This document shows positions 8,333 through 17,689 of a DNA stretch of 64,000 bases, piece by piece. The DNA is from JAIPDZ01 sp034522175 (lineage in GTDB: Bacteria; Desulfobacterota; DSM-4660; Desulfatiglandales; Desulfatiglandaceae): assembly GCA_034522175.1 (NCBI GenBank), contig JAXHLQ010000001.1, positions 1,178,001 to 1,242,000 of the forward strand. Reading direction: 5' to 3'. The notes beneath the pieces are model-generated. The model was not told the DNA's origin. It saw only the letters and a list, made by a program, of their open reading frames with translations, and made no database searches. The number at the start of each line of letters is the position of its first letter. Positions within the stretch are counted from its first letter, which is position 1. The translations under genes and the position numbers were made by a program.

Positions 8333-8862
8333 TCTCCTTCGCGGTTGATGAGATGCATAAAGGGCTACTGCGCTGTCTCATAAATTTTGTCCTTAATTCT
8401 GGCAATTTAACAGCACCGCAAATGGTGGGTTCAATGAAATCACAGTATTCAAATCCCAAATCACAAATCCCGCTGAAGTCGGGATCTTCGACTATATCCA
8501 AATTCCAATCCCGCGCAATCGCGGGATTGGAATTCGAAACAACGCGTGCAAAGGATTGGAGGCACACCCTTGATATGGACGCCGGAAAAATCAATTAAGT
8601 GATGCCGGGCGATTTACGACATTCCCACGGGTACTGCCCCGGCCCAAAAGGGAAATTTTTCGTCTTAAACCTTGCGATTTGGTCATTGGGATTTATTTGA
8701 AATTTGGTGCTTGGGAGTTGGAGCTTCCGCGTCTCTGTCTGTTTTAAGTGGGTTAAATAGGGACCGTTTTCTGCGAATAACATCTTGCCATTATCGGGGA
8801 CAGAACTTATGAGACGCGGCACTACCTGGTTGCCGGGGTTGTTAAGAAGCGTATCGCCCCGG
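8333..8862 (+). pseudogene. RelE/HigB-like toxin remnant, split by an insertion
   Basis: The codons AVDEMHKGL (8341-8366) and, 460 bp later, AGVVKKRIAPVW (about 8832-8865) are adjacent in the intact toxin at 3467-3847. The gene was interrupted at this point and both outer ends are lost. It is the third copy of this toxin in the window. Confidence 0.65.
8371..8821. mobile_element. MITE-like insertion inside the toxin remnant
   Basis: About 450 bp bounded by imperfect inverted repeats: TGTCTCATAAATTTTGTCC on the left and GGACAGAACTTATGAGACG on the right. No transposase is encoded. The interior carries a perfect hairpin (AATTCCAATCCCGCG and its complement, 8499-8533) and words such as CAAATCCCAAATC. 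It interrupts a toxin remnant. Confidence 0.6.
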
Positions 8863-8869
8863 TCTGGAA

Positions 8870-9687
8870 TCAATCCAAAAACGCCACATCCCTGAAAGCG
8901 ACAGAGCGGGTTTCGGTGTCGGCTGCGACTTCATGCCAGATATCCAGTACAACCGTCGCATGGTCCGGGTGTGAAATACGTCCCCTGACAAACACCTTGG
9001 GATTTCTCTGCATCGTCTGCCACCTACAACGTTTTGCGTTGCTGTCTTCGATCAAAAGCCTTCGATATTCCTTTTCAGTAAGGCCATTGGGGTGCTGCCG
9101 GCAAACATAGACCGTCTCGCCCCCCTGCCGGTAAAGGAATTGGGCCATATGGGGCTTTCCGCTTCCCCGGCGCAGAGGTTCGTTCTGGATCACCAGATGC
9201 TCATTGATTTCAACATCCTCCCTGGGGATAAAGAACCATTCGCCCTGGCGGACATACCCAGAGGTCTTCCGTTTGAGCCGATGCCGGGTTTTGACGCCGG
9301 CCGCGTTCTGTGAATGTTGCACAGCCTCAGGTTTGAGCGCCTCCATAGCCTGCGTCACAGTGGAAAACCCTTGCATCTTCGGGAACCGCCGCAACAAACC
9401 AGTGCCGTTCTATTGTGGCCACAAAGAAAGCGGCGAAGGTCTTTGCGTCGGCCCTCTTGCACCTCCCCCCGAACCAGCAATAGAAGGTGGCGCAATTCCG
9501 GTCGAACATCCAGGACCTCAACTGGTGAACCATTAGGATTGTGAACAAGGAAGCGGTCCCCTTTTTTTTCTTCCGCCACATCGATAGACAGCAGTTGATC
9601 ATCGGTAAAACGAAAAGGACGATCATTACTGAAGACGATGTCAGCTCCCAGCAAATTAAACTTTTTGCGAATCAGTTGAAGGTCCAT
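8870..9687 (-). pseudogene. Conserved protein of unknown function, two frameshifts
   Basis: Three frames join into one protein of about 270 residues: MDLQLIRKKFNLLGAD.., RFLVHNPNGSPVEVLDVRPELRHLLLLVRG.. (to about 9418), ERHWFVAAVPEDARV (to about 9372), then STVTQAMEALKPEAVQ.., VRQGEWFFIPREDVEI and ISHPDHATVVLDIWHEV. The pattern resembles conserved hypothetical proteins of plasmids and mobile DNA. No catalytic motif is recognised. Function unknown. Confidence 0.6.
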
Positions 9688-9955
9688 TTTCCTATTGCCT
9701 TTCTTGTTTTGTGCATTGTGCCAGCTTTAGATGGAATCAAGTATCGATCATGGTTGCACCACATGAAGCAATGGTTATGCCAAAATACTTGACAGGTCTT
9801 CCAATAATGGTCTATGCTATTTATAATATTAATAAAACCGATTTTCAACGAGGGTCGTAAGTTACATCCAACCCCCCAGCCAACTGGTCAGATATAGCCA
9901 CTTGAATTACCTGGCTACCCCATCTTCGGAGGAATTGCTGATCAGTTATGTCTCT

Positions 9956-10095
9956 CACCCGGTACCTTCTGCCGGGGCTACCCCGGTGAAACAAGGACAA
10001 GACGGTTCCACAGGGCACCGCTTAGCGGCATCTTCGACAGGCGGGGCCCCGCTGGAGTGGGATCTCCGCTTCGCTACGACAGGCAAAGGCAAAGA
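9956..10095 (+). repeat. Stack of palindromic elements
   Basis: Includes CCCCGGTGAAAC..GGTTCCAC, a GCACCGCTTAGCGGC hairpin followed by ATCTTCGACAGGC, and a GCCCCGCTGGAGTGGG..ATCTCCGC unit. The same ATCTTCGACAGGC and CTTCGCTACGACAGGC words occur at 5190 and, reversed, at 14290. 9688-9955 and 10096-10240 show no gene. Confidence 0.65.
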
Positions 10096-10244
10096 AGGTC
10101 GAAAAGGTTAAATTCGAAATCCGAAACAAAGGGCAAAATACGAATGAGAGAAGAGAGAAGTTAAGGCACAGAAATGCTGGGATGGGGGAAGGGAGAGGTC
10201 ACAGGATAAGAGGGTGAGAAGGCGAGGATCAAAGGGCATTCAAG

Positions 10245-10421
10245 TTGAATTCTGTAATCAAAGGGATCAAGAAACAAGTCGAATCAGGCAGCCATCGTTT
10301 TACCTTACATGGCTTCGAACGATGTGTCGAACGTCATATTTCGCCTGATGAAGTGAGATATGTTATCTTGTCAGGAGAGATCATAGAGGAATATGATGAA
10401 ATGTGCTGCTTGTCATCATGA
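10245..10421 (+). pseudogene. DUF4258-type toxin, C-terminally truncated
   Basis: From the TTG at 10245 the frame reads NSVIKGIKKQVESGSHRFTLHGFERCVERHISPDEVRYVILSGEIIEEYD, the usual DUF4258 N-terminal half (HxxxR-ERHIS pattern). It then runs straight into the antitoxin gene at 10393 and stops after about 58 residues. DUF4258 proteins normally continue for another 30-40 residues, so a deletion has fused the pair. Confidence 0.65.
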
Positions 10422-10617
10422 CATGGTGAAGAAGAGAGGACAAATCGATCTCAGGATTGGTGGGAAACTTTACCTTGTAGAAAATGTGTTCTATGAGGAA
10501 TGTCCCTCCTGTGGCGAGAAGGTGCTTTCTCCAGAAATTAGTGATGTGTTATTCCGAAGAATTAACAATAAGGAGTTTGTCGAGCAAACGATTCGCGTAC
10601 CGGTATTGGACGGATAG
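10393..10617 (+). CDS. YgiT-type zinc-finger antitoxin
   Basis: A 74-residue protein with CAACHH and CPSCGE knuckles, IGGKLYLVENVFYEEC between them and the tail LSPEISDVLFRRINNKEFVEQTIRVPVLDG. The N-terminal zinc domain of the MqsA/YgiT family binds the toxin. Its partner is the truncated DUF4258 gene that overlaps its start. It appears complete. Confidence 0.75.
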   Translation: MMKCAACHHDMVKKRGQIDLRIGGKLYLVENVFYEECPSCGEKVLSPEISDVLFRRINNKEFVEQTIRVPVLDG

Positions 10618-10670
10618 GCAAAATAATTTGGGGCAAAATGATTAAGGGCAAAGAAAAGATAGGCAAAATA

Positions 10671-12198
10671 ACCCTACAACGATACTTAGCTAATATTTTT
10701 GATCGACTCTATACCTACAGCGTAATATAATCTGCCAACCTTAAACGAAAGGAGGCAGAATATGTTACCCGAGGATTCGCAGTGATGAGCACCTTTTTTC
10801 GGTTCCGAAGTTTGACATTAACAAGGAGGATATCCAAGAATTTGACAATGAATTAAGAGCGTTCCATGAGAATTTTAGAGACTGCTTCGCCAGAAGCGAA
10901 TCCAGAGAACATTTTTACAACTATATGGCCGGACAATTTAGCACATTAGAGCGAAAGTCTATCGAACCCATTGCATTAGCTATAGAAAACGGCAATGTAC
11001 GGCCCATGCAGCATTTCGTAAGCAAGGTCGTCTGGGATGATGAGAGAATTCTATACAAATATCATAATATGATAAATGAAGACCTTGGCGATCCTGATGG
11101 TGTCCTCATTTTTGATGAAACAGGATATCAAAAAGGGGATGACTCCATTGGCGTTGGAAAACAGTACTGTGGCACTATCGGAAAAGTCGAAAATTGCCAA
11201 GTTGGCGTTTTCGCAGCATATGCATCACCCCATGGCTACGCCTTGATTGATAAACAGCTATTTATCCCTGAAAAATGGTTTTCTGAAGACTATGCCCTCA
11301 GAAGACGCAAATGTGAGTTGCCGGACGATATCACATTTAAGACCAAACCTCAGTATTGCTGTCCAAATGCTTAAGAATATCGTAGAGAAGGATCAGATTC
11401 CTTTCAAATGGGTCCTTGCATATTCAATATACGGAAATAGTCCTGATTTTATTGAGACTGTGGAAAATCTCGGTTTACGCTATTTTGTTTCCATACCATC
11501 AGATACGTATTGCTGGTTGAATACGCCGATTACCAGAAAAAGGAAATACAAGTATAAGGGGCAGATACGCGAGAAAATCATTGTGGATAGCACTCAAAAT
11601 GAACCTATTACCGTCGCTTGTTTGGCTAAGAGCATTAATAACTTCTTCTGGTACCGCCGCAAGGTTTCCGAAGGGACAAAAGGCCCTATCGAGTATGAGT
11701 TTACCAAGAGGCGGATCGTCGTTTCCAAAAACGGGGTGCCAGAAAAGGAAGTTTGGCTTATCATGAGACGTACCATTGAGAAACAGCCTTCATACAACTA
11801 CTTCCTGAGTAACGCGTCCGTAAGCACCCGACTGCCCACGTTCGTTTGGCTTAGCGGTCTGCGTTGGTCCATAGAGCAATGCTTTGAAGAAACCAAAACG
11901 GAACTGGGCATGGATCACTATGAAGTTCGCAAATATAGAGGTTGGCATCACCATATCCTAACGTGTATGCTCGCTCATTTTTTCCTCTGGCACCTGAAAA
12001 TCAGGTTGGGGAAAAAAAGCACCATCTATTACGCTCTCGCAGCTTAGAACCCTGATCGAAGTTATTCTACCTATCAGGGAGTACGATAGCGAAACCGCGC
12101 TTGGTGTCGTAAAATGGATCCAAGCGAGAAATCATCGAGCATACCTTTCACATCGAAAAAAGAAGCTAAAGAGTTTGCCATAAGTATCGTTGTAGGGT
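10671..12198 (+). mobile_element. IS701-like insertion sequence
   Basis: A perfect 18-bp inverted repeat, ACCCTACAACGATACTTA at 10671-10688 and its complement at 12181-12198, bounds 1528 bp containing one DDE transposase gene. The flanks share only TA (10669-10670 and 12199-12200), so any longer target duplication is not evident. It lies downstream of the YgiT-type gene in repeat DNA. Confidence 0.85.
10762..12183 (+). pseudogene. IS701-family-like DDE transposase, three frameshifts
   Basis: Pieces join as MLPED.., SVPKFDINKEDIQEFD, GVLIFDETGYQKGDDSIGV (first Asp), WVLAYSIYGNSPDF (second position, where family members usually have Asp), LRWSIEQCFEETKTELGMDHYEVRKYRG (catalytic Glu), and KAPSITLSQLRTLIEVILPI to the stop at 12183. 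Frame changes lie near 10780, near 11345 and in an A-run near 12012. The Ser in AYSIYG at the usual second-Asp position is a further sign of inactivation. Confidence 0.8.
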
Positions 12199-12292
12199 TA
12201 AGTACATGCTCAAGTCTCATTTCCCCACCGACCGCTGTCCTCTGATCTCCGCCCTCTGATCTCCGCCCTCCGTCCTCTGATCTCTGACCTTC

Positions 12293-12370
12293 CGGGTAGA
12301 ACTGGGAAGTTACCTTCCCAGAGCCCCCACAGACCCGTACGAGCGCGATTAACGCATACGGTTCCTCGGG
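12293..12370 (-). ncRNA. Group II intron domains V and VI
   Basis: Minus-strand RNA from about 12370 reads GAGGAACCGTATGCG.., pairing with CGTACGGGTCT to form the compact domain V hairpin. A CTGGGAAGG/TTCCCAG stem with an unpaired A near the 3' end follows, as in domain VI with its branch-point adenosine. It directly follows the LtrA stop codon. Assigned by eye from the fold. Confidence 0.65.
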
Positions 12371-12382
12371 ATTATGGTTTCA

Positions 12383-13818
12383 CTACGCAAATTTGTGCAC
12401 GATACGTGGCTTCGGTAATGGATAATGCTTCAGTAGTTGGTTGAATCGATCCCACGGCATATCGCGGTTACGAGATCGGCGATTAAGCCATTTGCGCCAT
12501 GCACGCTTTACCTGTTCATAAAACCGGTTAAGACTTCGCGTGTTGAATGTGATTCCGTAAAAACCGTAGTGGCCGTGTAACTTCCGGCATAGCGCCCGCC
12601 ACTGGTCCTTTATTGGCTCATGACGATTCTTCCGGCACCAGCCGTATACCCGCTGCACCGCCCCGGTGAGCTTCTTTTGTGCTGTCTTGCGCTGTACCAC
12701 CCAGTTTCCCTTCCGGGATTTGCCCCAATACTGGGTAAACCCGAGAAATACAAAGGGCTCCGGACGGTCTTGACTCCTCCTGGGGCGGCGAAAATCCACC
12801 AACCGGGTCTTTTCATCATGCAGATTCAGACCGTATCTACCAAATCGCTTGGCCAATACCGCCTGAACTCTAAATGCGTCCTCTCGGCTTTTAAATAAAA
12901 TCACATAATCATCCGCAAACCGGACCAACTTCGCTTCACCGTTCAGCCGAGGTTTTACTTCCTCCTCAAACCAAACATCCAGCACCTCATGCAGGTAAAC
13001 ATTGCTCAGTAATGGAGAAATCACTCCCCCTTGCGGGGTCCCCTCTTCAGGATAGTGTATCGCCCCATCCTCAAATACACCCGCCTTCAACCACTTACCA
13101 ATAACCCGCAGCAGTACACCATCGCGTACCCGCTTCCTGACAAACTCGCGCAGATGCTTATGCTCTACAGTGTCAAAGTAGCTCTTAATATCCACTTCCA
13201 ACACCCAACACCCGCCCATTTCCATGACCCCTTTCCACAGCGCTTCCAGCGCCTGGTGAAGCAGGATTTGCCGGGTCGGAATCCATATGAGCAGTCCAGA
13301 AAGTCCGCCTCATATAGTGGCGATAACACCATCACCACCGCCCTCTGGAGTATCTTATCCTCCAATGCGGGAATCCCAATGGGCCTGAGCCGCCCATCCC
13401 CTTTCGGAATATACGCCCGTTTGACCGGAGGCGCAAAGTAGCGGCCTGATTTGAACCGCTCCAGCAGGTCCCGAAGATTCCCTTCAAGATCCGCTTCGTA
13501 TTCCTCAGCGGTTACATCATCCACACCAGCTGCCCCGTCCTTCCGGGTCCTGCGGTACGACTCGTACATCCATTCCAGGTCAATGTAATAGGCCAGTGAG
13601 GTAAATCCAGCATCCGGCATGCGTCTTGCCAGTTCCGCTATCCGTTGCTGTTTCGTACACACGTTTTCAGATTCCAACGCACCCTCCGTGTTTCCCAACA
13701 ACAGCTCCATAATCCCGGTGCGGCCCTTCCCTCTTCCGGCTCTCCTCGGGTCGGATTCGCCGTCGTCACTGGTACTATTTCCGCGCACTAATCCCCGCCC
13801 AGGCGGGACTAATGCCAT
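12383..13818 (-). pseudogene. ltrA: Group II intron reverse transcriptase/maturase, frameshifted
   Basis: The N-terminal RT part includes RRTRKDGAAGVDDVT, YIPKGDGRLRPIGIPALEDKILQRAV and CSYGFRPGKSC. The rest reads EVDIKSYFDTVEH, EGTPQGGVISPLLSNVYL, VRFADDYVILFKS (FADD active site) and VFLGF, then a maturase/HNH-less C-terminus ending PKPRIVHKFA. Both parts are in good order but the frame shifts at about 13240, just after GFRPGKSC. A complete protein would have about 430 residues. Confidence 0.88.
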
Positions 13819-14194
13819 CCCACCTCACTTCGTTTCCTTCGTTCAGTGGTACCACCAGTCTCTCTTCTTTTTCGTTCCTCCTGCTCCGCTCCCGAGAGAA
13901 AGGATCAGTGCAGGCCTGGATGTTCGCGGGCCTCTCCCGCTGGTCAGAAGACGAAGGCCCCGGCAATAAGACATTTTCGAGGCTGATTCACACGGCTTCA
14001 GTACCCGCTGTCTACGCTTCCAGATTCGGCTTTCCCTACACTGGCAAGACTCGCTTCCGGTCGGGTGACAGCCCTTACCGGATGGGACTTTAACCCATTA
14101 GACTCCAATTAGCGAATTTCAAACGCGGCTCTTTCGCCGCCTCTCCCAACGCTCCAGGCTTCGCCTGGCGCCACTGACCTCTGATCTCCGATCT

Positions 14195-14284
14195 CCCTCG
14201 CCGGAACCCCAACAACCACCTCTCCATCCGGCACATCCCGGTTCACGAAACTATGCGCCCCGATAATCGCATTCTCGCCCACTG
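14195..14284 (-). pseudogene. Hexapeptide acetyltransferase, C-terminal fragment
   Basis: Reads VGENAIIGAHSFVNRDVPDGEVVVGVPAREI, matching the ends of the acetyltransferases at 55559 and 61498. The upstream part of the gene is absent; the fragment begins exactly where a CCTGCC.. insertion abuts the CCCACTG target seen in the copies at 37.5 and 41.1 kb. Confidence 0.7.
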
Positions 14285-14385
14285 CCTGCCTTGCCTGTCG
14301 TAGCGTAGCGAAGATCCCGCTTCTGCGGGGCCCTATGAAACCTCTTTCGTTTTTGTTTCATAGGGGTTTCACTGGGCGCGAGAAC
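14285..14385 (+). repeat. Palindromic elements at the acetyltransferase site
   Basis: CCTGCCTTGCCTGTCGTAGC.., a CCCGCTTCTGCGGGG hairpin, then ATGAAACC..GTTTCAT arms (ccctATGAAAC / GTTTCATaggg) and TTTCACTGGG. It abuts the acetyltransferase fragment at the same CCCACTG boundary used at 37501 and 41101. Confidence 0.7.
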
Positions 14386-14399
14386 TCAGATCTGTCCCC

Positions 14400-14864
14400 T
14401 CAACCACGCCCAAACCATCCCCAAATACTCATGCATCACCTGCGCCACGGCGTAATACCCTCGAACGAACTTCGCCCTGTCACGATCAGCTTGCTCCCCG
14501 GAATCCCCTTATGAAGGGAAACCCCCTCCAAAAGCCGAATCAAAGAGGCGTCTGAAAGGTACGTCGAAGGCGGCAACCTCGGATCAACCTCAGACCCGCC
14601 GCCCAGTACCACAACCCATTTGACTCCCTGCACAGATTCCGTACTCATGATCGGAGGGTACTTCCCTTCCAGAGGCCCGGCCAGCAGGCCAGACACCTGG
14701 TCATAGCTCAGCAACCCGAGAAGCCCAACGGCCACAGTAACCAGGACCTTCCCTGTTCTTTGTTTCCGCGTAAACCATAGACAAAAAAGGCCCACAAGGG
14801 CCAATAAAAGCACCGCCGAAAGCGGCATAAAAAGTGGAGCCAGAATTTTCTTTATAAGAAACAT
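14400..14864 (-). pseudogene. DUF218 (YdcF/ElyC-like) membrane protein, internally deleted
   Basis: An N-terminal membrane anchor (residues 5-28 and 40-55) is followed by the DUF218 start VKWVVVLGGGSEVDPRLPPSTYLSDAS and LIVTGRSSFEGITP. About 100 residues are then missing, and the 3' end (VMHEYLGMVWAWLRGQ) rejoins out of frame, compared with the copy at 60578-61382. DUF218 proteins act in envelope polymer metabolism. Three copies exist here and none is intact. Confidence 0.75.
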
Positions 14865-14997
14865 CAGGTTCTCTCGCCAAGGCTTCTCACAAAGTCTTCA
14901 GCCCAAGAGATCAATGGTTCCCTATGTCGTCCCTTTATTCCTCGAAATCATCCCATTTCTTCTTTGTACCCAAAACGGCTCAAGGCTGAAATCGATA

Positions 14998-15216
14998 TTA
15001 CGCTGCCACGACATCGACCAGACAAGGCAAGCGAGTAATGTGCAACTCTGAGAGGCTGACCTTCCTGCTTGCGTTATCGATGTCGATCCCGACCAAATTT
15101 CCCTCAGCATCATAATCAACTACGACACCTTCAGATATCTCGACGCTATCTGAGCTTGTCTTTTCCGAAAGATCAATATAAAGAGAATCCGTCTCGGGGT
15201 AATAATTCATCTTCAT
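14998..15216 (-). CDS. DUF2283 domain protein
   Basis: A 72-residue protein with the full DUF2283 pattern: YYPETDSLYIDLSEKTSSDSVEISEGVVVDYDAEGNLVGIDIDNASRKV. It overlaps the stop of the upstream gene at 15213-15488 by four bases (ATGA), a classic coupled TA-like arrangement. A role as antitoxin is inferred from context only. Confidence 0.75.
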   Translation of the reverse strand: MKMNYYPETDSLYIDLSEKTSSDSVEISEGVVVDYDAEGNLVGIDIDNASRKVSLSELHITRLPCLVDVVAA

Positions 15217-15488
15217 AACTTAAACCTCCTATCCGGAAAGGCATTGTGAATGGTCCGCTTGTCCTCCAATGTGACTACCCGTAAGACCCGTCCTTCCAGC
15301 TCCGGAACAGCGCCCCAAAACCGGAAGCGGTTGTGTTCTTGCGGTTCAACCTTCAGAGGGTCCTCAACAACTCGAATGCACCAAGCCTTCCGAAGATAGG
15401 GTCGCTTTTTCAGAACCTTGTCCTCAAAATATCTTGTAAACCTGAACTCGTTCACATCGATGTAACTCCAATCATATCGTCTCGCCAA
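15213..15488 (-). CDS. Putative toxin of DUF4258-like pair
   Basis: A 91-residue protein: WSYIDVNEFRFTRYFEDKVLKKRPYL, CIRVVEDPLKVEPQEHNRFRFWG and LEGRVLRVVTLEDKRTIHNAFPDRRF. The alternating basic strands and the final R-x-V-T-L..H-N-A-F-P-D-R motif are typical of small proteins encoded next to DUF2283. Catalysis is not assigned. It is first in a two-gene operon with 14998-15216. Confidence 0.65.
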   Translation of the reverse strand: MARRYDWSYIDVNEFRFTRYFEDKVLKKRPYLRKAWCIRVVEDPLKVEPQEHNRFRFWGAVPELEGRVLRVVTLEDKRTIHNAFPDRRFKL

Positions 15489-15494
15489 GGCGAC

Positions 15495-15574
15495 TTACCG
15501 ATTTCGGGTTTGACCAGAAAACGGTAAATGGGAGGGATGATTTACCGAAATCAGGTTTGACGTGAAATCGGTAA
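15495..15574 (+). repeat. REP pair (REPIN-like) next to RAYT
   Basis: Two REP hairpins separated by GGGAGGGATGA: TTACCGATTTC..ACGGTAAA and TTTACCGAAATC..GAAATCGGTAAA. The same double unit occurs at 16565, 39458 and 46722. It lies 9 bp from the 3' end of the RAYT gene. Confidence 0.85.
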
Positions 15575-15582
15575 AGAAGCTC

Positions 15583-16506
15583 TCATGTCTGGGATTTCAG
15601 AATATTGTATACTGTTTTGGGGGAAATATGAAGACATTCCGCGATTTCGGAGCGTTTGAATCCTCTGGCGATCAATTGTTCGACAAGAAACTTCATGGCC
15701 TTCCGTGAACCCGGTTTGCGCCTTCCGTATTGGGAAATCGTCTCATCGATTTGCTGCTCCAACGCCTCCATGTTCAGAATCTCTTTGCCATCGATTTTGG
15801 CAACGGTTTTGGCTGCTGTCATTCTTTTGAAAATGTTCGGGAACACCTCTATAAGCATCTGCTTGAAATGCTCCACCCCGCTTTCTTGAGTCTTGGCATA
15901 ATCAATAGGCAGTTCCGTCCCCTTTTCCAATAAGGTTCGATATCTTTTCCTGGCGATTTGAAGATCGCTGGAAAGCATTTTCAAAATGAAGCCGGCGTTC
16001 ACAAAAGACATTTTTTCCGGTTCGTCGACAAACAACCGAACAGAGGACCATCGATAGTCTTTGGGGTCATTTACAATCTCTGCCTTGACCGGATTTAAAT
16101 GGATATAGGTCGAGGCAGCCAACAGATATGCGTCGTCAAGACAAACCGCTTGCCGATAAGGGCCGCCGAATAAGTGCCCTCGCCTTTCGTATTTCCGGTT
16201 GAATCTCATTGCATATCGGGAAAACAGATCCCGCATTGCATCCTGGAGGTTATCCTCGCTGGGTCGCAGCAACAGGTGGGCATGATTTCCCATGAGGCAA
16301 AAGGAAAAAATCTCGTAGTTGTGTTTTAGCGCAGATTCCTTGAGAAATCCGAGCATGCACAGAAAATCGTCGTCTTCGACAAAGCATGGATCCTTGCCGG
16401 CGGCGCGCTGGGTAATGTGAGAGACGACGCTTCCGTGCGTAAGTTTATTTCTCGCACGGAAAAAGCGATTGACCTTACAGCCGGCTACCAGATCGATCGG
16501 ATCCAT
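15583..16506 (-). CDS. REP-associated tyrosine transposase (RAYT, Y1/HUH)
   Basis: A 307-residue protein. The HUH motif is GNHAHLLLR at residues 73-81, the likely catalytic Tyr is in SRYAMRFNRKYERRGHLFGGPYR (96-118), and YRWSS is at about 151. The C-terminal HTH (FKRSEIAECLHISPKTVYNIL, about 285-305) is a DnaA/Trp-repressor-like extension seen in some RAYTs. REP pairs flank it on both sides, the hallmark of RAYT genes, which are thought to mobilise REP sequences in trans. A truncated relative lies at 54532-54991. Confidence 0.88.
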   Translation of the reverse strand: MDPIDLVAGCKVNRFFRARNKLTHGSVVSHITQRAAGKDPCFVEDDDFLCMLGFLKESALKHNYEIFSFCLMGNHAHLLLRPSEDNLQDAMRDLFSRYAMRFNRKYERRGHLFGGPYRQAVCLDDAYLLAASTYIHLNPVKAEIVNDPKDYRWSSVRLFVDEPEKMSFVNAGFILKMLSSDLQIARKRYRTLLEKGTELPIDYAKTQESGVEHFKQMLIEVFPNIFKRMTAAKTVAKIDGKEILNMEALEQQIDETISQYGRRKPGSRKAMKFLVEQLIARGFKRSEIAECLHISPKTVYNILKSQT

Positions 16507-16564
16507 CTTGTCGGCTCCTTTTGAAAAACCGAAATACGCCGATCATATCGTCGCGCCAAGGCGA

Positions 16565-16647
16565 CTTACCGATTTCAGGTTTGACCGGAAATCGGTAAAT
16601 GTGAAGGGGTGATTTACCGAAAACAGGTTTGACGTGAAATCGGTAAA
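16565..16647 (+). repeat. REP pair upstream of RAYT
   Basis: TTACCGATTTCAGG..CGGAAATCGGTAAA and TTTACCGAAAAC..GAAATCGGTAAA, same orientation and spacing as 15495-15574. It is followed by a leftover of a sugar-transferase 3' end (codons GDIRLILKTLTS on the minus strand, 16655-16695) and a GGGGGACGTCC unit (16700-16760, minus). Confidence 0.85.
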
Positions 16648-16769
16648 GGAGGGTTAGCTGGTCAGGGTTTTGAGGATGAGGCGGATGTCCCCCCAAAACG
16701 CGCCCTTCGTTCTCTTCTGTAAAAACGCCAAAGTTATTGAATTATTGAAGGACGTCCCCCAACACACCT

Positions 16770-16982
16770 CTAGCCATAGGAAGTAATGAGGCCGTCCTCA
16801 AAATCCAGCTCCTCCCGCATTCTGAGCCGAAAATCCTCTGAAAAAAGAATCTCACCCTCTGCAGTGCCGCTAAAAGAGCTGTCAGACCAAACAACCACGG
16901 TGGAGCGTTTAATATAAGGCTTGTCGAGTATTGTCGTGATAAATTGGCTATAATCCTTTAGCGACTTCAGAGGGTTTTCCAT
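16770..16982 (-). pseudogene. TumE/DUF6516-like toxin, C-terminus cut by repeat
   Basis: About 70 residues: STVVVWSDSSFSGTAEGEILFSEDFRLRMREELDFEDGLITSYG. The strand-rich pattern ending in SY resembles the N-terminal part of TumE-like (DUF6516) toxins, which continue past this point. The frame stops where a GGGGGACGTCC unit begins (16761). The partner gene is at 17061-17258. Confidence 0.55.
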
Positions 16983-17060
16983 CTATTTTAGTATGCCGGC
17001 TGAACTCGCAGTGCGTTCACCAACTGAAACTTTTCAATTTTTTCACTGTATGATCGCTTT

Positions 17061-17258
17061 CTACAGGAGCCACGTTTCATATATTCCTTTCCACCTGCTA
17101 AAGTCGGCCCGCGACTCATCGTATTCATCATAACGGGAAAGCTTTCCCTCCATCAGAGCAGCATGGAAATCCTCACTCAAGATCCCATACTTTTCTTCGT
17201 AAAGGGTTAACCTTCGCTCCAATAGTTTCATCTCGATCACTAATTCATAAATTTCCAT
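17061..17258 (-). CDS. Small antitoxin-like protein (TumE partner)
   Basis: A 65-residue charged helical protein: LLERRLTLYEEKYGILSEDFHAALMEGKLSRYDEYDESRADFSRWKGIYETWLL. The pattern EEKYG-S-EDF followed by a DFxxWKGIYETWL end is typical of small antitoxin-like partners of TumE/DUF6516 proteins. It lies 78 bp upstream of the truncated toxin on the same strand. 17259-17380 holds no gene. Confidence 0.6.
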   Translation of the reverse strand: MEIYELVIEMKLLERRLTLYEEKYGILSEDFHAALMEGKLSRYDEYDESRADFSRWKGIYETWLL

Positions 17259-17372
17259 GACAAACTCCTAAAACGAGTTTCCAACCAGTGGAAATGATTT
17301 AAACCTTTAATCTCGATTTACCTTATCATATCGGTGAGTAAAATAAAAAAGAATTCGGTTTTGTCTCTGCGC

Positions 17373-17560
17373 CTCTGTTTACCCCGCAGTGCCCTGTGAA
17401 ATTCACGATAGTGCGGCGAAGCATTTCACCGGGGTAGCTCCGGTAGATGGTACTGGGGTTGAACCAGGTTTACCCCGTGGAAGGCCCCTTCTCTTGCCAT
17501 TCCACTGGGGGTCCCCTTTGGGGTGTTCAACCTGGGTGCGGATCGGTACCAGTGCGCGAC
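17373..17560 (+). repeat. Nested palindromic elements (GTTGAA element split by GTGGAA element)
   Basis: A GTGAAATT..AGCATTTCACCGGGG copy is followed by a GTAGCTCCGG..GGTACTGGGG copy. Next comes a GTTGAACCAGG..GTTCAACCTGGG element that contains a CCCCGTGGAA..ATTCCACTGGGG element in its middle. The inner pair is complete and the outer pair closes after it, so one element inserted into another. Confidence 0.75.
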
Positions 17561-17689
17561 CCTCGCCAATTCCTCTTCCATCGTACACACCGGCTTAACA
17601 CCCATCGCTTGCCAAAACCTTCCTTCCCTTCCTTCCCTTCTGTGAGAAAACCAGAAAGTTATTTGATTATTTACGGACGTCCCCCAGAT

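Larger units (their letters stand above)
12293..14150 (-). mobile_element. Group II intron
   Basis: On the minus strand an LtrA-type gene is preceded by about 280 bases of structured RNA (GTCCCATCCGGTAAGGGCTG near 14090) and followed by domain V/VI-like sequence. The 3' end is at about 12293 (..CTACCCG). The 5' end is not certain: the usual GUGYG start is not obvious before 14150 and the 5' part may be truncated. The 3' flank is TCTGACCTC repeat DNA and the 5' flank is an acetyltransferase remnant. The frameshifted LtrA gene makes autonomous mobility unlikely, though splicing is still possible. Confidence 0.8.

Noticed and set aside
12200..12292. Group II intron inserted in a functional gene at its 3' side.
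   Set aside because: The flank is TCTGACCTC/TCCGCCCTC repeat DNA with no reading frame, so the target was intergenic or has decayed.
17403..17588. Reading frames encoded within the stacked palindromic elements, here and at similar clusters.
   Set aside because: They consist of repeat arms and hairpins, lack ribosome sites and match no family.
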